61,854 bases of DNA from Aquabacterium sp. (GCF_014378415.1 NZ_JACMNS010000095.1:1-61854), one strand, 5' to 3'; positions 47,915 through 58,827 are shown, counted from the first letter of the stretch. Notes: generated by a model not told the origin, from the letters alone. Translations and numbers: made by a program.

Positions 47915-49048
47915 TCAGCCTTCCAGCATCCGCCTGAAGGGGGTCGGCAAGCCGATCGAGGCCAATTCGGTCAGGGGCACCCAGCGGCCCGCGATGTCGA
48001 TGTCAGCATCGCTGCCGTGAGGCATCACAGCCTCTTTCAAAGCCTTGGCGCTGACCGACCGCAGCGGGTGCAAACGCCAGTCCAGGTGGGTCAGCACATG
48101 GTTGACGACGGGTTGGGCTTCGGGTGGGGGCAGGCCCAAAGCCAAAGCCGCCGCCAGCAAATCGGCCTCGCTGTCAAACAAAGGCAAGGTCCACAAGCTG
48201 GCCCACACGCCCTTGCCCGGGCGCTGCACCAACCACACCGCGCCACGGTGCTCCACCCACAGGCACCAACTCTCGCGCTTGCTGCGCTTGAGCTTGCGCG
48301 TCTTGACCGGATAGGCCTCCGGTTCGCCCAGCACGCGGGCCCGGCACAGGTCGACCCAGGGACACATCAGGCAGGATGGCTTGCGCTGTGTGCACACCGT
48401 CGCGCCCAAATCCATCAGCCCTTGGGTGTACGAAGGCATGTCCTTGCCCTGCAGCGGCAAGACCACCTCAGCCGCCTGCCACAACGCTTTTTCGTGGACC
48501 GACATGGCCAGATCCTGCCCCCAGGCCATGACCCGCGTCAGCACTCGCTTCACGTTGCCATCCAGGATGGTGGCGCGCTCGTCAAAACAGAACGACGCGA
48601 TGGCCGCCGCCGTGGAGCGGCCAATGCCCGGCAAGGTCTCCAGCAGCTCGGCCGTGGCAGGAAACTGTCCGCCGTGCTTGCTCATCACGGCTTGCGCGCA
48701 TTTGTGCAGATTGCGGGCTCGGGTGTAGTAACCCAGTCCAGCCCACAGCGTCAGCACATCGTCCAAAGGTGCAGCGGCCAACGCGGCCACATCCGCAAAG
48801 CGCGTCAGGAATCGGTCAAAGTACACCAGCACGGTGCTGACCTGGGTCTGCTGCAGCATGATCTCCGAGAGCCAGACGCGGTAGGGATCGCGCACGCCCT
48901 GCCATGGCAGATGGTGCCGCCCCTCAAGCCGTTGCCACGCCACGAGGCGGTCAGCCAGATCAGGTGTGAGCGCTTGGGCCCGTTGCTGCAACTCGTGTGA
49001 AGAATCGGCCATCAACAAGGCGGCGGCTTGGGCAACCTGCCGCGTCAT
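47915..49048 (-). CDS. mutY: A/G-specific adenine glycosylase MutY
   Basis: A 377-residue DNA glycosylase removing adenine opposite 8-oxoguanine. LSEIMLQQTQV holds the catalytic Glu, LETLPGIGRSTAAAIASF is the helix-hairpin-helix, TILDGNVKRVLTR carries the catalytic Asp, and CTQRKPSCLMCPWVDLC (C-x6-C-x2-C-x5-C) binds a 4Fe-4S cluster. The C-terminal NUDIX-like domain (~235-377) recognises 8-oxoguanine. The start overlaps the stop of the dynamin-like gene as ATGA. Confidence 0.96.
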   Translation of the reverse strand: MTRQVAQAAALLMADSSHELQQRAQALTPDLADRLVAWQRLEGRHHLPWQGVRDPYRVWLSEIMLQQTQVSTVLVYFDRFLTRFADVAALAAAPLDDVLTLWAGLGYYTRARNLHKCAQAVMSKHGGQFPATAELLETLPGIGRSTAAAIASFCFDERATILDGNVKRVLTRVMAWGQDLAMSVHEKALWQAAEVVLPLQGKDMPSYTQGLMDLGATVCTQRKPSCLMCPWVDLCRARVLGEPEAYPVKTRKLKRSKRESWCLWVEHRGAVWLVQRPGKGVWASLWTLPLFDSEADLLAAALALGLPPPEAQPVVNHVLTHLDWRLHPLRSVSAKALKEAVMPHGSDADIDIAGRWVPLTELASIGLPTPFRRMLEG

Positions 49049-51078
49049 GCGCCTTGCGAGACCTCGTCAGCGCCAGACAAATTCAGCGAAATAGGCTCGA
49101 TGTGCGCGGCTTTCAAATACTCGGACACGGAGGCATGCCCCTCGTGGCCAGCCAGCAGCACCTCTGATTGCGCTTGCGCCACCAGCTCCTCGATCAGCGT
49201 GTTCAGGCGCGTCTGCAACTGCAGCACGCGCTCGTCTTGCGCCTGCACCTCTTGCAGGCGGGTGTCCAGCTCATTGGACGCCGACTGGATGCGGTCGAGC
49301 GATTCATAGCGGCGCTTGAAATTGCGGCGGCGCTCGCGCAGTTGGCTATCGACCTGGGCCGACGCCGTCTTGTTCCACAGTTCGATGTCGTTGCTGACGG
49401 TTTCGAACACCACGCGCAGGCGCGAGATCAGCATGCGGCGGAACTGCTCCTGGAAGCCCGGCTGGGCCAGGCGGAAGGCCTGACTCAAACCCAGGTACTG
49501 CACGTAATTGCGCTCGATCAGGGTCAGGTCGTCGGTGTACTTGCGAACATCCAGCTGTTGTTCGGCCAGCAAGCTGAAGCCGAATTCGGCATTGAGCTTG
49601 GCGAACGAGGCCACCAGCATCGAATGGGTTTCGTCGTTGCGCTGCTGGGCCTGCTCGATCAGCAAACGCAAGCGCCCGCACAAATCCACAAAAGCCTTTT
49701 TGGCGCCCAAGGGCAGCCATGAGCCACCCAGCACCTGCCCCAGCACATCGACTTCCTTGCGCAAACGGTCGGACGACAAATCATGCAAGGCGGCCTTCAG
49801 CATGCGCGAATGCACGCTGCGCATGGCCGACAAACGGGCGGTGCATTGCTCAAATTCGGTGGCTTCGGCCTGCACTCGCTGCAGCATCAACTGAACCTTG
49901 CCGGTGCTCTTGCCGCGCAGGCCGCGCAGCTCCAACAACTGCTCGGCATGCTGGCGGCGCAATTCGCCAAACCGCCGCCCCAATTGCGATTGGAACTGGC
50001 GCGCACCATCGATGGCCGAATCGGCCAGCATCTGACGGCGCTTGGGCAACAGGCCTTCTGACAAAGCGGTCTCGAACGACTCCAGGCGGCTGGCGCGCAG
50101 GCCGGCGGCATCACCACCCAGTCGGGCCGCCAAGGCTTGACGGGCCGAAATCGGGAACACGTGCTCGGGCGGGATTTCCAGCGTCTGGGCCACGCTGGCG
50201 CATTGGCGGGTGATCACGTCTTCCACCTGCTGAGGCGTGCTCAGCGGATCAGACAGCGAGTCGATCTTGTTCAGCGCCACGAAGCGGGCCAGCGCCGGGC
50301 CACACAGGTGGTCGCGCCAGATGCTCAGGTCGGATTTGGTGACTCCCGTGTCCGCACCCAATATGAAGACCGTGGCATGCGCCTGCGGCAGCAGCCCCAG
50401 CGTCAATTCAGGTTCAGTGCCGATGGCGTTCAGGCCAGGCGTGTCCAGCACCACCAGCCCGCGTTTGAGCAAAGGGTGCGGCAAATTGATGCGGGCATGG
50501 CGCCACACCGGCACCTCGACCTTGTCGCCGTCTTGCAAAGGGGGATTGTCTTCAACGCGCTCGTCGTCCCAGAAGCCCAGCAGCCTGGCTTCTTCCTTGC
50601 TCACCAGGCGCGTGCGCACAACCTCGCCCAGGGCATGCGCCATGCCATCGGGGTTGCTCAAATCCAGCGCGATGTGGGTCCAGGCTTGCGGCTGAAGCCG
50701 GAACTCGGCCAGCGAAGCAGCTTGCAGGCGGGTGTCGATCGGCAGCAGGGACAAGCCCACCGGGTCGGCCGCGTCGTAGCCCAGTTCTACCGGGCACATG
50801 GTGGTGCGGCCAGCCGAAGCCGGCATCATGCGCCGCCCCTTGTCAGAGAAGAAGATGGCGTTGATCAGCTCGGATTTGCCGCGCGAGAACTCGGCCACGA
50901 AGGCCACCATGAGTTTCTCGCCGGACAGGCGATGCCGCATGGCCTCGAACCATTCCGCCGACGCCTCATTGAGCAAATCCTGCTCACGCGCAAAGCGCGC
51001 CAAGTCAGCAAGCTTGGCGTCAGTGGCAACGCGCCACTGCCCCAGGGCATCCAGGTTACTGGCGAAGGTAGGCATCAT
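49045..51078 (-). CDS. Dynamin-family GTPase
   Basis: A 677-residue large GTPase; the ATG-ATG at 51078 gives MMPTFASNLDALGQW with GGA nine bases upstream. The G1 P-loop reads EFSRGKSELINAIF (~65), G2 lies around SAGRTTMCPVE, G3 is DTPGLN and G4 NKID. After the GTPase domain a long helical region follows, with heptad-like LRRQHAEQLLELRG near ~440 and a C-terminal coiled-coil (LDTRLQEVQAQDERVLQLQTRL region). Bacterial dynamins remodel membranes. Here it lies between mutM and mutY on one strand and overlaps mutY, so it is made together with 8-oxoguanine repair enzymes. Confidence 0.88.
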   Translation of the reverse strand: MMPTFASNLDALGQWRVATDAKLADLARFAREQDLLNEASAEWFEAMRHRLSGEKLMVAFVAEFSRGKSELINAIFFSDKGRRMMPASAGRTTMCPVELGYDAADPVGLSLLPIDTRLQAASLAEFRLQPQAWTHIALDLSNPDGMAHALGEVVRTRLVSKEEARLLGFWDDERVEDNPPLQDGDKVEVPVWRHARINLPHPLLKRGLVVLDTPGLNAIGTEPELTLGLLPQAHATVFILGADTGVTKSDLSIWRDHLCGPALARFVALNKIDSLSDPLSTPQQVEDVITRQCASVAQTLEIPPEHVFPISARQALAARLGGDAAGLRASRLESFETALSEGLLPKRRQMLADSAIDGARQFQSQLGRRFGELRRQHAEQLLELRGLRGKSTGKVQLMLQRVQAEATEFEQCTARLSAMRSVHSRMLKAALHDLSSDRLRKEVDVLGQVLGGSWLPLGAKKAFVDLCGRLRLLIEQAQQRNDETHSMLVASFAKLNAEFGFSLLAEQQLDVRKYTDDLTLIERNYVQYLGLSQAFRLAQPGFQEQFRRMLISRLRVVFETVSNDIELWNKTASAQVDSQLRERRRNFKRRYESLDRIQSASNELDTRLQEVQAQDERVLQLQTRLNTLIEELVAQAQSEVLLAGHEGHASVSEYLKAAHIEPISLNLSGADEVSQGA

Positions 51079-51145
51079 GGGAAGATATCCTAGCGCAAGG
51101 CCAGCAATGTAAAGTGGTGAAAAGGACGCCTGTAACCGCGCCTTA

Positions 51146-51988
51146 CTATTTTTTCTGGCAAACCGGGCAAAAGAACGTGGAGCGTTGTCCCTGGACCAGA
51201 CGGCGCACCAGCGTTGCACAGGTCCGGCAGGGCTCGCCTTCTCGGCCATAAACACGGGTGCTAAGCTGAAAGTGCCCTTGGCTGCCATAGGCATCCTTGA
51301 AGTCGCGCAGGCTGGAGCCACCCATCGCCAGCGCCTGACGCAACACCTCCTGCACTGCCAGCACCAACCGATCACAGCGGGGCCGACTGAGCCGACCAGC
51401 CGCCAGTTGAGGGGCAATGCCCGCCATGAACAATGCCTCGCAAGCGTAGATATTGCCCGCCCCCACCACGATGTCGCCCGCCAGCAAAGCCTGCTTGATC
51501 GACACCTTGCGACCTTTCAGGCGCTCGTGCAGGTAGGCCCCCGTCATGGCCGCGTCAAAAGGCTCCAGCCCCAGACCGGCCAGCAGACGTGCAGGCAACC
51601 CTGAGCTCATGGAAGCGCCCCACACCACCGCCCCAAACCGACGCGGATCGGTCAGCCGCAGCAAACCCTCCGTGGTATCCAACTCGAAGTGATCATGGGG
51701 GCCCGATGGCGCCAGCGACTTGGCAAAAGTCAAGGCGCCCGACATGCCCAGGTGCACCAGCAAGCCTTCGGGCGGGCTTTCGGCAGGAGCGCCGGCCAGG
51801 CTCAACGGCACCCACAAATATTTACCTCGGCGCAACACGGGCCCAACAGTGGCCCCGTCCAATCGACCGGGATCACAGCCCAGGGGCCAACGCAGTGGTT
51901 TGCCCATGCGCAAGGACAAAACCTGGGCACCCAGAATTCGAGACGCAAAACTCTGGCGGGTGACTTCAACCTCGGGCAATTCAGGCAT
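51146..51988 (-). CDS. mutM: Formamidopyrimidine-DNA glycosylase
   Basis: A 280-residue enzyme removing 8-oxoguanine and formamidopyrimidines. After Met1 comes the catalytic PELPEVE, so the ATG at 51988 is the right start (a longer form would bury Pro2). [30 protein letters not shown] is the helix-two-turn-helix, and the C-terminal zinc finger reads [24 protein letters not shown]. It is 67 bases upstream of the dynamin-like gene on the same strand. Confidence 0.96.
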   Translation of the reverse strand: MPELPEVEVTRQSFASRILGAQVLSLRMGKPLRWPLGCDPGRLDGATVGPVLRRGKYLWVPLSLAGAPAESPPEGLLVHLGMSGALTFAKSLAPSGPHDHFELDTTEGLLRLTDPRRFGAVVWGASMSSGLPARLLAGLGLEPFDAAMTGAYLHERLKGRKVSIKQALLAGDIVVGAGNIYACEALFMAGIAPQLAAGRLSRPRCDRLVLAVQEVLRQALAMGGSSLRDFKDAYGSQGHFQLSTRVYGREGEPCRTCATLVRRLVQGQRSTFFCPVCQKK

Positions 51989-52041
51989 GGGCCGCATTAT
52001 CGGTGCCGTATCAATAGAATGGCCACCAACACGGAGAGTTC

Positions 52042-53877
52042 ATGCCTGCACTGACTGCCCCCAAGCGCCCCCATTCTTTGAAAGCCCTCAGCCAGGCCCT
52101 GGCCTTGAGCGGGGTGTTGCTGGGCGGGCATAATCTAGTCTGGGCGGCAGATGCCGCCGCCGCCGCAGAAGCCGAGCCCGCGCCCGCATTTCAGAACTCG
52201 CGCATGGACGGGGCCTTGTTCTACCAAACGCTGGTGAGCGAGGTCCAGGCACGCAGCGGCAACGTCGGGGCGGCCTATCAGATCTACCTGGAACTGGCGC
52301 GCAAACACCGTAATCCGGAGCTCTTCAAACGCGCGGTCGAGATCGCCCTTCAAGCCCGCGCGGGTGAAGAGGCCCTGACCGCGGCCAAAGCCTGGCGTCA
52401 GGCCTCACCACAATCCAAAGAGGCGGCCGAGTTCAACGTGCAGATTTTGCTGGCGCTGGGCCGAAGCAAAGAGCTGGTCGATCCGCTCAAATCACTCATC
52501 CAGCTCAGCCCCACCCCGCAGCAACCAGTGATGATTGCCTCGCTGCCCCGCTCGCTGGCCCGATTGCCCGACCGCCAGGCAGCCGCGCAAGTCATTGACG
52601 AGGTCACCCAACCATGGCGCCAGCGCCAGCCCGCGCTGGCCGAAGCCTGGGTGGCCAGTGGCGAAGGCTGGCTGGCCGCCAAGGACACCACCAAAGCGCT
52701 GGAAGCCGCCAAAAAAGCCAAGGCGCTGCAGCCTCAAAGCCTGGGAGCCGGCTTGCTGGCCATCAACCTGATGGAAGAAGCCCCTGGCGCCGAAGACCTG
52801 ATCCGCCAGCAACTCGAGCGCAGCGATGCCCCCAAGCTGCTGCGCTTGGCCTACGCTCGCAAGTTGGCCGGATTGCAGCGCATGAACGAGGCCGCCGAGC
52901 AACTGGACACCGTGGTCCAGGCCCAGCCTGATCAGATCAGTGCCTGGTTGACCCTGGCAGCGGTGCGCCTGGAGCTACGCCAGCCTGACCAGGCCGAGGT
53001 GGCCCTGCAGCATTTCCTGGCACTGAAGAAACAAGCGCCCGACAAGCCGGCCAATGTGGAGTCCAAAATCGGTGCGCTTGACCAGGTTCAGATGGCCGTG
53101 GACGCCGACACCAGCGAAGAGCAGGCCTTCACCCTGCTGGCCCAGGTTGAAGAGCAGCGCGGCAACTGGCAAGCCGCCCTGGAATGGCTGCAACGCGTTG
53201 AAAAATCCGAAGACAGCCTGCTCATCCAGAGCCAACGTGCCAAGTTGATGGCCCGGCAAGGCAAATTGGCCGAGGGCCGCGCCTTGATCCGCGCCATGCC
53301 TGAAAGCGAACCGCGCGATGCCCTGGCCAAATTGCAAGCCGAAACGCAACTGCTGCGCGACCTCAATGAATGGGACGCCGCTTACAGCGTGATGGCCGAA
53401 GCCAATCAGCGCTTCCCGGACGATGCCGACCTGATCTACGAGCAGGCCATGCTGGCCGAGCACCTGCAAAAGTACGACGAGATGGAAAAAATGTTGCGGC
53501 GCGCCATCGAGCTCAAACCCGACAATGCCAACTCGTACAACGCCCTGGGCTACAGCCTGGCCGACCGCAATCTGCGCCTGGATGAAGCCCGAGCCCTGAT
53601 CACCAAGGCACTTGAACTGCGCCCTGGCGACCCCTTCATCACCGACAGCCTGGGCTGGCTGGAGTTCCGCAGCGGCCGGATCGCCGAGGCCCTGATACTG
53701 CTGCGCCAAGCCTATCAAGCGCGCCCCGACGCTGAAATCGCCGCCCACCTGGGCGAGGTGATGTGGGCGCAGGGTGAACGCGACGAAGCCATCAAAGTCT
53801 GGCGCAAGGCCCAGGCACGCGACGTCAAGAACGAATCCTTGCTCGACACCATCAGGCGCCTGCAAGTTCAGCTGTGA
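52042..53877 (+). CDS. Exported tetratricopeptide-repeat protein
   Basis: A 611-residue protein with a signal peptide (ALSQALALSGVLLGGHNLVWAADA). The rest is alpha-helical, with TPR units seen at YQTLVSEVQARSGNVGAAYQIY (~60) and clearly near the C-terminus: AMLAEHLQKYDEMEKMLRRA, YNALGYSLADRNLRLDEARA and DSLGWLEFRSGRIAEALILL (~480-590). TPR proteins scaffold protein complexes, here in the periplasm. The stop overlaps the lolB start (GTGA), and this pairing with lolB and ispE is common in Burkholderiales, which suggests an envelope role. Confidence 0.88.
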   Translation: MPALTAPKRPHSLKALSQALALSGVLLGGHNLVWAADAAAAAEAEPAPAFQNSRMDGALFYQTLVSEVQARSGNVGAAYQIYLELARKHRNPELFKRAVEIALQARAGEEALTAAKAWRQASPQSKEAAEFNVQILLALGRSKELVDPLKSLIQLSPTPQQPVMIASLPRSLARLPDRQAAAQVIDEVTQPWRQRQPALAEAWVASGEGWLAAKDTTKALEAAKKAKALQPQSLGAGLLAINLMEEAPGAEDLIRQQLERSDAPKLLRLAYARKLAGLQRMNEAAEQLDTVVQAQPDQISAWLTLAAVRLELRQPDQAEVALQHFLALKKQAPDKPANVESKIGALDQVQMAVDADTSEEQAFTLLAQVEEQRGNWQAALEWLQRVEKSEDSLLIQSQRAKLMARQGKLAEGRALIRAMPESEPRDALAKLQAETQLLRDLNEWDAAYSVMAEANQRFPDDADLIYEQAMLAEHLQKYDEMEKMLRRAIELKPDNANSYNALGYSLADRNLRLDEARALITKALELRPGDPFITDSLGWLEFRSGRIAEALILLRQAYQARPDAEIAAHLGEVMWAQGERDEAIKVWRKAQARDVKNESLLDTIRRLQVQL

Positions 53878-54437
53878 TCCCAACACGCGCTTGGATCGCT
53901 GCTGCGCTGCTGGCCTGCCTGAGCGCTTGCTCACAGTTCCCAGGGCATCCGTCCAACGCCGAGCCACAGACGGCGGCAGCGGGCCAATTGGCCTTGCAAG
54001 GCCAACTCAGCGTCAAGCTGCAGGCATTTCAAGGCCAGGCCGCCAAAGGCCTCAGCATGGGCTTCTTCTTCAATGGTGGACCGCAAGGCGGCCAACTGGA
54101 CCTGATGACCCCCCTGGGCAGCCAGGTGGCCCGCGTGCACTGGACCGACGCGGAAGCCTGGCTGCAGACCGACCAGGGCAACCGGCACTTCGACACCCTG
54201 GGCGAACTCAGCCAGGAGGTGCTGGGGGAACCCCTGCCTTTGGCCGCCTTGATGCAATGGGTGCAAGGCCAGCCGGCCCCCGACCTGCCCGCCCCCACCA
54301 ACACCCTGCCCCAGTCGTTCGAACAAAGCGGCTGGCAAATCGACACCACCGACATCGGCATCGGACGGCTCGTCGCCCAGCGCCCCGCCAGCATCGCCTT
54401 GCGCGGCATCACGGTTCGCATCAGGCTCGACCGCTGA
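53874..54437 (+). CDS. lolB: Outer-membrane lipoprotein receptor LolB
   Basis: A 187-residue lipoprotein beginning at a GTG that overlaps the TPR-gene stop by 4 bases. The signal peptide ends at the lipobox LSAC. The mature protein has the LolA/LolB half-barrel pattern: GQLSVKLQAFQGQAAKGLSMGFFFNG, LDLMTPLGSQVARVHWTDAEAWL, and PLAALMQWVQGQPAP with the WVQG signature. LolB accepts lipoproteins from LolA and inserts them in the outer membrane. Confidence 0.92.
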   Translation: MIPTRAWIAAALLACLSACSQFPGHPSNAEPQTAAAGQLALQGQLSVKLQAFQGQAAKGLSMGFFFNGGPQGGQLDLMTPLGSQVARVHWTDAEAWLQTDQGNRHFDTLGELSQEVLGEPLPLAALMQWVQGQPAPDLPAPTNTLPQSFEQSGWQIDTTDIGIGRLVAQRPASIALRGITVRIRLDR

Positions 54438-54446
54438 CACCACACC

Positions 54447-55319
54447 ATGCCCAGCCTGCACAACTTGGCCGCCCCCGCCAAACTCAACCTGTTCCTGCAC
54501 ATCACGGGCCGGCGTGACGATGGCTACCACCTGCTGCAGTCGGTGTTTGTGTTGATTGACTGGGCCGACACCCTGCACATCGATGCACGTGACGATGGCC
54601 AATTGCACCGGCACGACCTGGGCCCGGCCCTGCCTGCCGATGACCTCTGCTTGCGTGCCGCACGCCTGCTCCGAAAGGAAAGCGGCACCTCGCAAGGCGC
54701 CGACATCCGCATCGACAAGCAGGTGCCCTGGGGCGCCGGCATGGGCGGCGGCAGCTCCGACGCGGCCACCGTGCTGCTGGCATTGAACCAACTGTGGGGC
54801 CTGAACTGGAGCCGCGATCGCCTGGCCAAGCTGGCGGTTCAACTGGGCGCCGACGTGCCTTTTTTCATCCACGGCCACAACGCCTGGGTTGAAGGCATCG
54901 GCGAGCAGATCATGCCCATCGCCCTGCCCTCTGAGGTGGTCAATACGCCTTTGGCGGTCCTGAAACCCCCTGTGGCCGTGCCAACACAGGCCATTTTTGC
55001 CAGCCCTCACCTTTCCCGCCACACCGCAGCTGCTACAATACCGCTCTTTCTTGCAGCGCCTAAGTGCTTTGGCCGCAACGACTTGCAAGCTCCCGCAGAG
55101 CACTACAGCAGTCAGATCAGCCAAGCACTTGAGATCATGCAAGGCCGCTTCGGCAACAGCCGAATGACGGGTTCCGGCAGCGCGGTGTTCTCCTGGTTGG
55201 AGGCGCCCGACGCAAACCAGTCATTCGCACCCGCCGATGTCGCTTTGGATGATCCCAAATGGGCCGGACGCCTCTGTCGCGTTCTGGGTCGTCACCCGCT
55301 GTTTGATGTTTTGACCTGA
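54447..55319 (+). CDS. ispE: 4-diphosphocytidyl-2-C-methyl-D-erythritol kinase
   Basis: A 290-residue GHMP kinase of the MEP isoprenoid pathway. APAKLNLFLHITGRRDDGYHLLQSVF is the substrate site, PWGAGMGGGSSDAATVLLAL the ATP loop and GADVPFFIHG the third motif; NDLQAPA and GSGSAVF close the C-terminal half. The start lies 9 bases after lolB. The order ispE, tRNA-Gln, prs is conserved across proteobacteria. Confidence 0.96.
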   Translation: MPSLHNLAAPAKLNLFLHITGRRDDGYHLLQSVFVLIDWADTLHIDARDDGQLHRHDLGPALPADDLCLRAARLLRKESGTSQGADIRIDKQVPWGAGMGGGSSDAATVLLALNQLWGLNWSRDRLAKLAVQLGADVPFFIHGHNAWVEGIGEQIMPIALPSEVVNTPLAVLKPPVAVPTQAIFASPHLSRHTAAATIPLFLAAPKCFGRNDLQAPAEHYSSQISQALEIMQGRFGNSRMTGSGSAVFSWLEAPDANQSFAPADVALDDPKWAGRLCRVLGRHPLFDVLT

Positions 55320-55363
55320 TTTTTTCAACGTCATGCACAAACAGCGAAAAAGAACCCAGGAAC

Positions 55364-55393
55364 TTGCAGCAGTGGCAAAAAACCGGCTATAAT
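55364..55393 (+). promoter_or_regulatory. Sigma-70 promoter for tRNA-Gln and perhaps prs
   Basis: TTGCAG (55364-55369) and a perfect TATAAT (55388-55393) are 18 bases apart. The expected start is near 55400, about 60 bases before the tRNA. This is the best consensus promoter I see in the window. Confidence 0.75.
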
Positions 55394-55459
55394 TTGAGGC
55401 TTCTCGAATGAGAGAACAAGCTACCGGTTTCGGTTCTCATTGAGCACCGGATCCCGTGT

Positions 55460-55536
55460 AGGGGAGTCGCCAAGTTGGTTAAGGCATCGGATTTTGATTC
55501 CGACATGCGAAGGTTCGAATCCTTCTTCCCCTGCCA
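55460..55536 (+). tRNA. tRNA-Gln (anticodon TTG)
   Basis: A 77-base cloverleaf with encoded CCA. The acceptor arms pair AGGGGAG with the strand TTCCCCT (one G-U pair), and the discriminator is G. D stem GCC/GGC; anticodon stem TCGGA/TCCGA with loop TTTTGAT, anticodon TTG; T loop TTCGAAT. It sits between ispE and prs. Confidence 0.95.
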
Positions 55537-55632
55537 AAGTTTTTCAAGCACGTTCTCAGTAACGCACGCACATTGCCCGCCACCGCCGCCTGCCACTGAC
55601 CAGTTCAGGGGCGCCGATCAAGGGCAAGGCGT

Positions 55633-56631
55633 ATGGGCAAGATGCAATTACACCGCCATCTGCCGCCCATGCTATCCGACACCGTACTGTTCACTGGCAA
55701 CTCTAATCCGGCGCTTGCCCAAGAAATCGCCTCGCACCTCGGTGCCGAACTTGGCAAGGCCGCCGTTGGCAGTTTTTCGGATGGTGAAACCACGGTCGAG
55801 ATCCAGCAAAATGTGCGTGGCCGCGAAGTCTTCGTGGTGCAATCCACCTGCGCCCCGACCAACGACCACCTGATGGAGTTGTGCATCATGGTTGACGCGC
55901 TCAAGCGCGCCTCGGCCCAGCGCATCACCGCCGTCATTCCTTACTACGGCTACGCCCGCCAGGACCGCCGCCCGCGCTCAACCCGCGTGGCCATCTCGGC
56001 CCGCGTCGTGGCCAACATGCTGGAAGCCGTCGGCGTCAACCGCCTGTTGACCATGGACCTGCACGCCGACCAGATCCAGGGCTTCTTCAACATCCCGGTC
56101 GACAACATCTACGCGTCGCCTGTGCTGCTGTCCGACCTGCAGTCCAAGGGTTACGAAGACCTGGTCGTGGTGTCGCCCGACGTGGGCGGCGTGGTCCGCG
56201 CCCGCGCGCTGGCCAAGCAACTGGGTTGCGACCTGGCCATCATCGACAAGCGCCGTCCCAAGGCCAATGTGTCCGAAGTGATGCATGTCATCGGCGAAAT
56301 CGATGGCCGCAACTGCGTGATCATGGACGACATGATCGACACCGCCGGCACCCTGGTCAAAGCGGCTGAAGTGCTGAAAGAACGCGGCGCCAAAAACGTC
56401 TACGCGTATTGTACGCACCCCGTGTTCTCGGGCCAGGCCATCGAACGCATCAAGAATTCGCAGCTCGACGAAGTCGTCATTGCCAACACCATTCCTTTGA
56501 ATGATGCCGGCAAGGAGTGCAAGAAGATCCGCCAGCTGTCGGCCGCCTTCCTGTTCGCCGAAACGATTCGTCGCATCTCCGACGGTGACTCCGTCACCTC
56601 GCTCTTCTCGGAGCAGAACAACAACTTCTGA
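55633..56631 (+). CDS. prs: Ribose-phosphate pyrophosphokinase
   Basis: A 332-residue enzyme making PRPP from ribose 5-phosphate and [13 protein letters not shown], the flexible loop with [28 protein letters not shown], and the PRPP loop [13 protein letters not shown] are diagnostic. The first ATG (55633, AAGGC upstream) gives a slightly long N-terminus (family ~315); ATGs at 55642 and 55669 are alternatives. It probably shares a transcript with tRNA-Gln and rplY. Confidence 0.96.
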   Translation: MGKMQLHRHLPPMLSDTVLFTGNSNPALAQEIASHLGAELGKAAVGSFSDGETTVEIQQNVRGREVFVVQSTCAPTNDHLMELCIMVDALKRASAQRITAVIPYYGYARQDRRPRSTRVAISARVVANMLEAVGVNRLLTMDLHADQIQGFFNIPVDNIYASPVLLSDLQSKGYEDLVVVSPDVGGVVRARALAKQLGCDLAIIDKRRPKANVSEVMHVIGEIDGRNCVIMDDMIDTAGTLVKAAEVLKERGAKNVYAYCTHPVFSGQAIERIKNSQLDEVVIANTIPLNDAGKECKKIRQLSAAFLFAETIRRISDGDSVTSLFSEQNNNF

Positions 56632-56725
56632 TCCGATTTTCCTGACCGTTGAGGGCGCAAGCTCGGAGGCGGTCTTTTCCAAAAGCGCCTGGTCGCGGGC
56701 GCTTTATTCCAAACTGGAGTTATCC

Positions 56726-57349
56726 ATGAAATTCACCGCTTTTGAGCGCAGTCTGCAGGGGACCGGAGCGAGCCGCCGCCTGCGTCTCGTCGGCAAAGTT
56801 CCTGGCATCGTTTACGGTGCTGGCGAAGCCACCACGATCGAAGTCGATCACAACGCGCTGTACCACGCCATGCGCAAGGAAGCCTTCCACTCGTCCATCC
56901 TCGAGATGGAACTGGCTGGCAACGTGCAAAAGGTTTTGCTGCGTGATTACCAGCTGCACCCCTACAAGCAACAAGTGCTGCACGTGGACTTCCAACGTGT
57001 TGATGCCACCACGCGCATCCACAAAAAGATCCCCCTGCACTTCATCAACGAAGCTGATGCACCTGCGGTCAAGATTGACAAGTGCACCATCACGCACGTG
57101 GTGAGCGAGCTTGAAGTGGAATGCCTGGCCGAGCAATTGCCTGAGCACTTGACCATCGACCTGGCCGCCATGGTCAAGGGTCAAACGCTGCACCTGGACG
57201 ACGTCGACTTCGGCGCTGGCATCAAGGTGCTGACCCATGGCCGCAAGAACCCTGCGATCGCCACCGTGGTCGAACCCGTCGCGGAAGAAGTCATCGTCGC
57301 CCCTGTGGCCGCGGCTGAACCCGTCAAGGGCAAGAAGGGCAAGAAGTAA
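56726..57349 (+). CDS. rplY: 50S ribosomal protein L25 / Ctc
   Basis: A 207-residue 5S rRNA-binding protein with the C-terminal TL5-like domain. The ATG has GGAG six bases upstream. [26 protein letters not shown] is the L25 core, followed by [43 protein letters not shown], and a Lys-rich tail (KGKKGKK). It follows prs and ends at a strong terminator. Confidence 0.96.
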   Translation: MKFTAFERSLQGTGASRRLRLVGKVPGIVYGAGEATTIEVDHNALYHAMRKEAFHSSILEMELAGNVQKVLLRDYQLHPYKQQVLHVDFQRVDATTRIHKKIPLHFINEADAPAVKIDKCTITHVVSELEVECLAEQLPEHLTIDLAAMVKGQTLHLDDVDFGAGIKVLTHGRKNPAIATVVEPVAEEVIVAPVAAAEPVKGKKGKK

Positions 57350-57381
57350 TCTTCTTGATTTCTTGAGCGAACAGCCCCGTC

Positions 57382-57410
57382 AAGCCCCGCTTTGGCGGGG
57401 CTTTTCTTTT
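57382..57410 (+). terminator. Rho-independent terminator after rplY
   Basis: AAGCCCCGC (57382-57390), loop TTTG, GCGGGGCTT (57395-57403), then TTCTTTT. It closes the prs-rplY unit 33 bases after the stop codon. Confidence 0.92.
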
Positions 57411-57441
57411 GGACCAGCACCATTCATCATCGCAACCCATC

Positions 57442-58077
57442 ATGATTCGACTGTTTGTTGGCCTGGGCAACCCCGGCCCTGAATACGAAGACACCCGCCA
57501 CAACGCCGGGTTCTGGTGGATCGACTCGTTGGCGCGCCGCTTGAACGTCAATCTGGTGGCCGACCGCAGTTACCACGGCTTCGTGGCGCGCGCCAATTTG
57601 CCCGACGGGCCGGTGTGGCTGCTGCAACCGCAAACCTACATGAACGTGTCGGGCAAGTCGGTGGCGGCCTTGGCCAAGTTCTTCAAGATCCTGCCCAGCG
57701 AGATCCTGGTGGCTCATGACGAGCTCGATCTGCTGCCGGGCCAGGTCAAACTCAAAAACAGTGGCGGCCACGCGGGCCACAATGGCTTGCGCGACATCCA
57801 CGCGCAATTGGGCTCGCCTGAGTACTGGCGGCTTCGCCTGGGCATCGGCCACCCCGGCATCAAAACCGAGGTGGCGGCCTATGTGCTGCGCAAACCGCCA
57901 CAAGCCGAGCGCCAGGCCATCGACAAATGCATCGACCAGGCTCTGGGCGCCACTGAGGCATTCCTTGCAGGAGACATGCCCAAAGCCACCTTGCTGGTGC
58001 ATGCCCAGCCGCCCAGGCCCAAGCCACCAAGGCCGCCGACAGCGCCACCACCAGCGAGCGAGCCCAAGCCCGACTGA
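57442..58077 (+). CDS. pth: Peptidyl-tRNA hydrolase
   Basis: A 211-residue enzyme recycling peptidyl-t[26 protein letters not shown] carries Asn (GNPG) and the catalytic His; [24 protein letters not shown] and [13 protein letters not shown] follow in order. The final ~20 residues are Pro-rich and look lineage-specific. The ATG at 57442 gives the standard start; an in-frame ATG 33 bases upstream is less likely. It lies after a terminator, so it needs its own promoter. Confidence 0.95.
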   Translation: MIRLFVGLGNPGPEYEDTRHNAGFWWIDSLARRLNVNLVADRSYHGFVARANLPDGPVWLLQPQTYMNVSGKSVAALAKFFKILPSEILVAHDELDLLPGQVKLKNSGGHAGHNGLRDIHAQLGSPEYWRLRLGIGHPGIKTEVAAYVLRKPPQAERQAIDKCIDQALGATEAFLAGDMPKATLLVHAQPPRPKPPRPPTAPPPASEPKPD

Positions 58078-58116
58078 GCCATCCAGAACATCATCAAAAA
58101 ACAGGGAGAAAAACAC

Positions 58117-58827
<711 letters not shown>

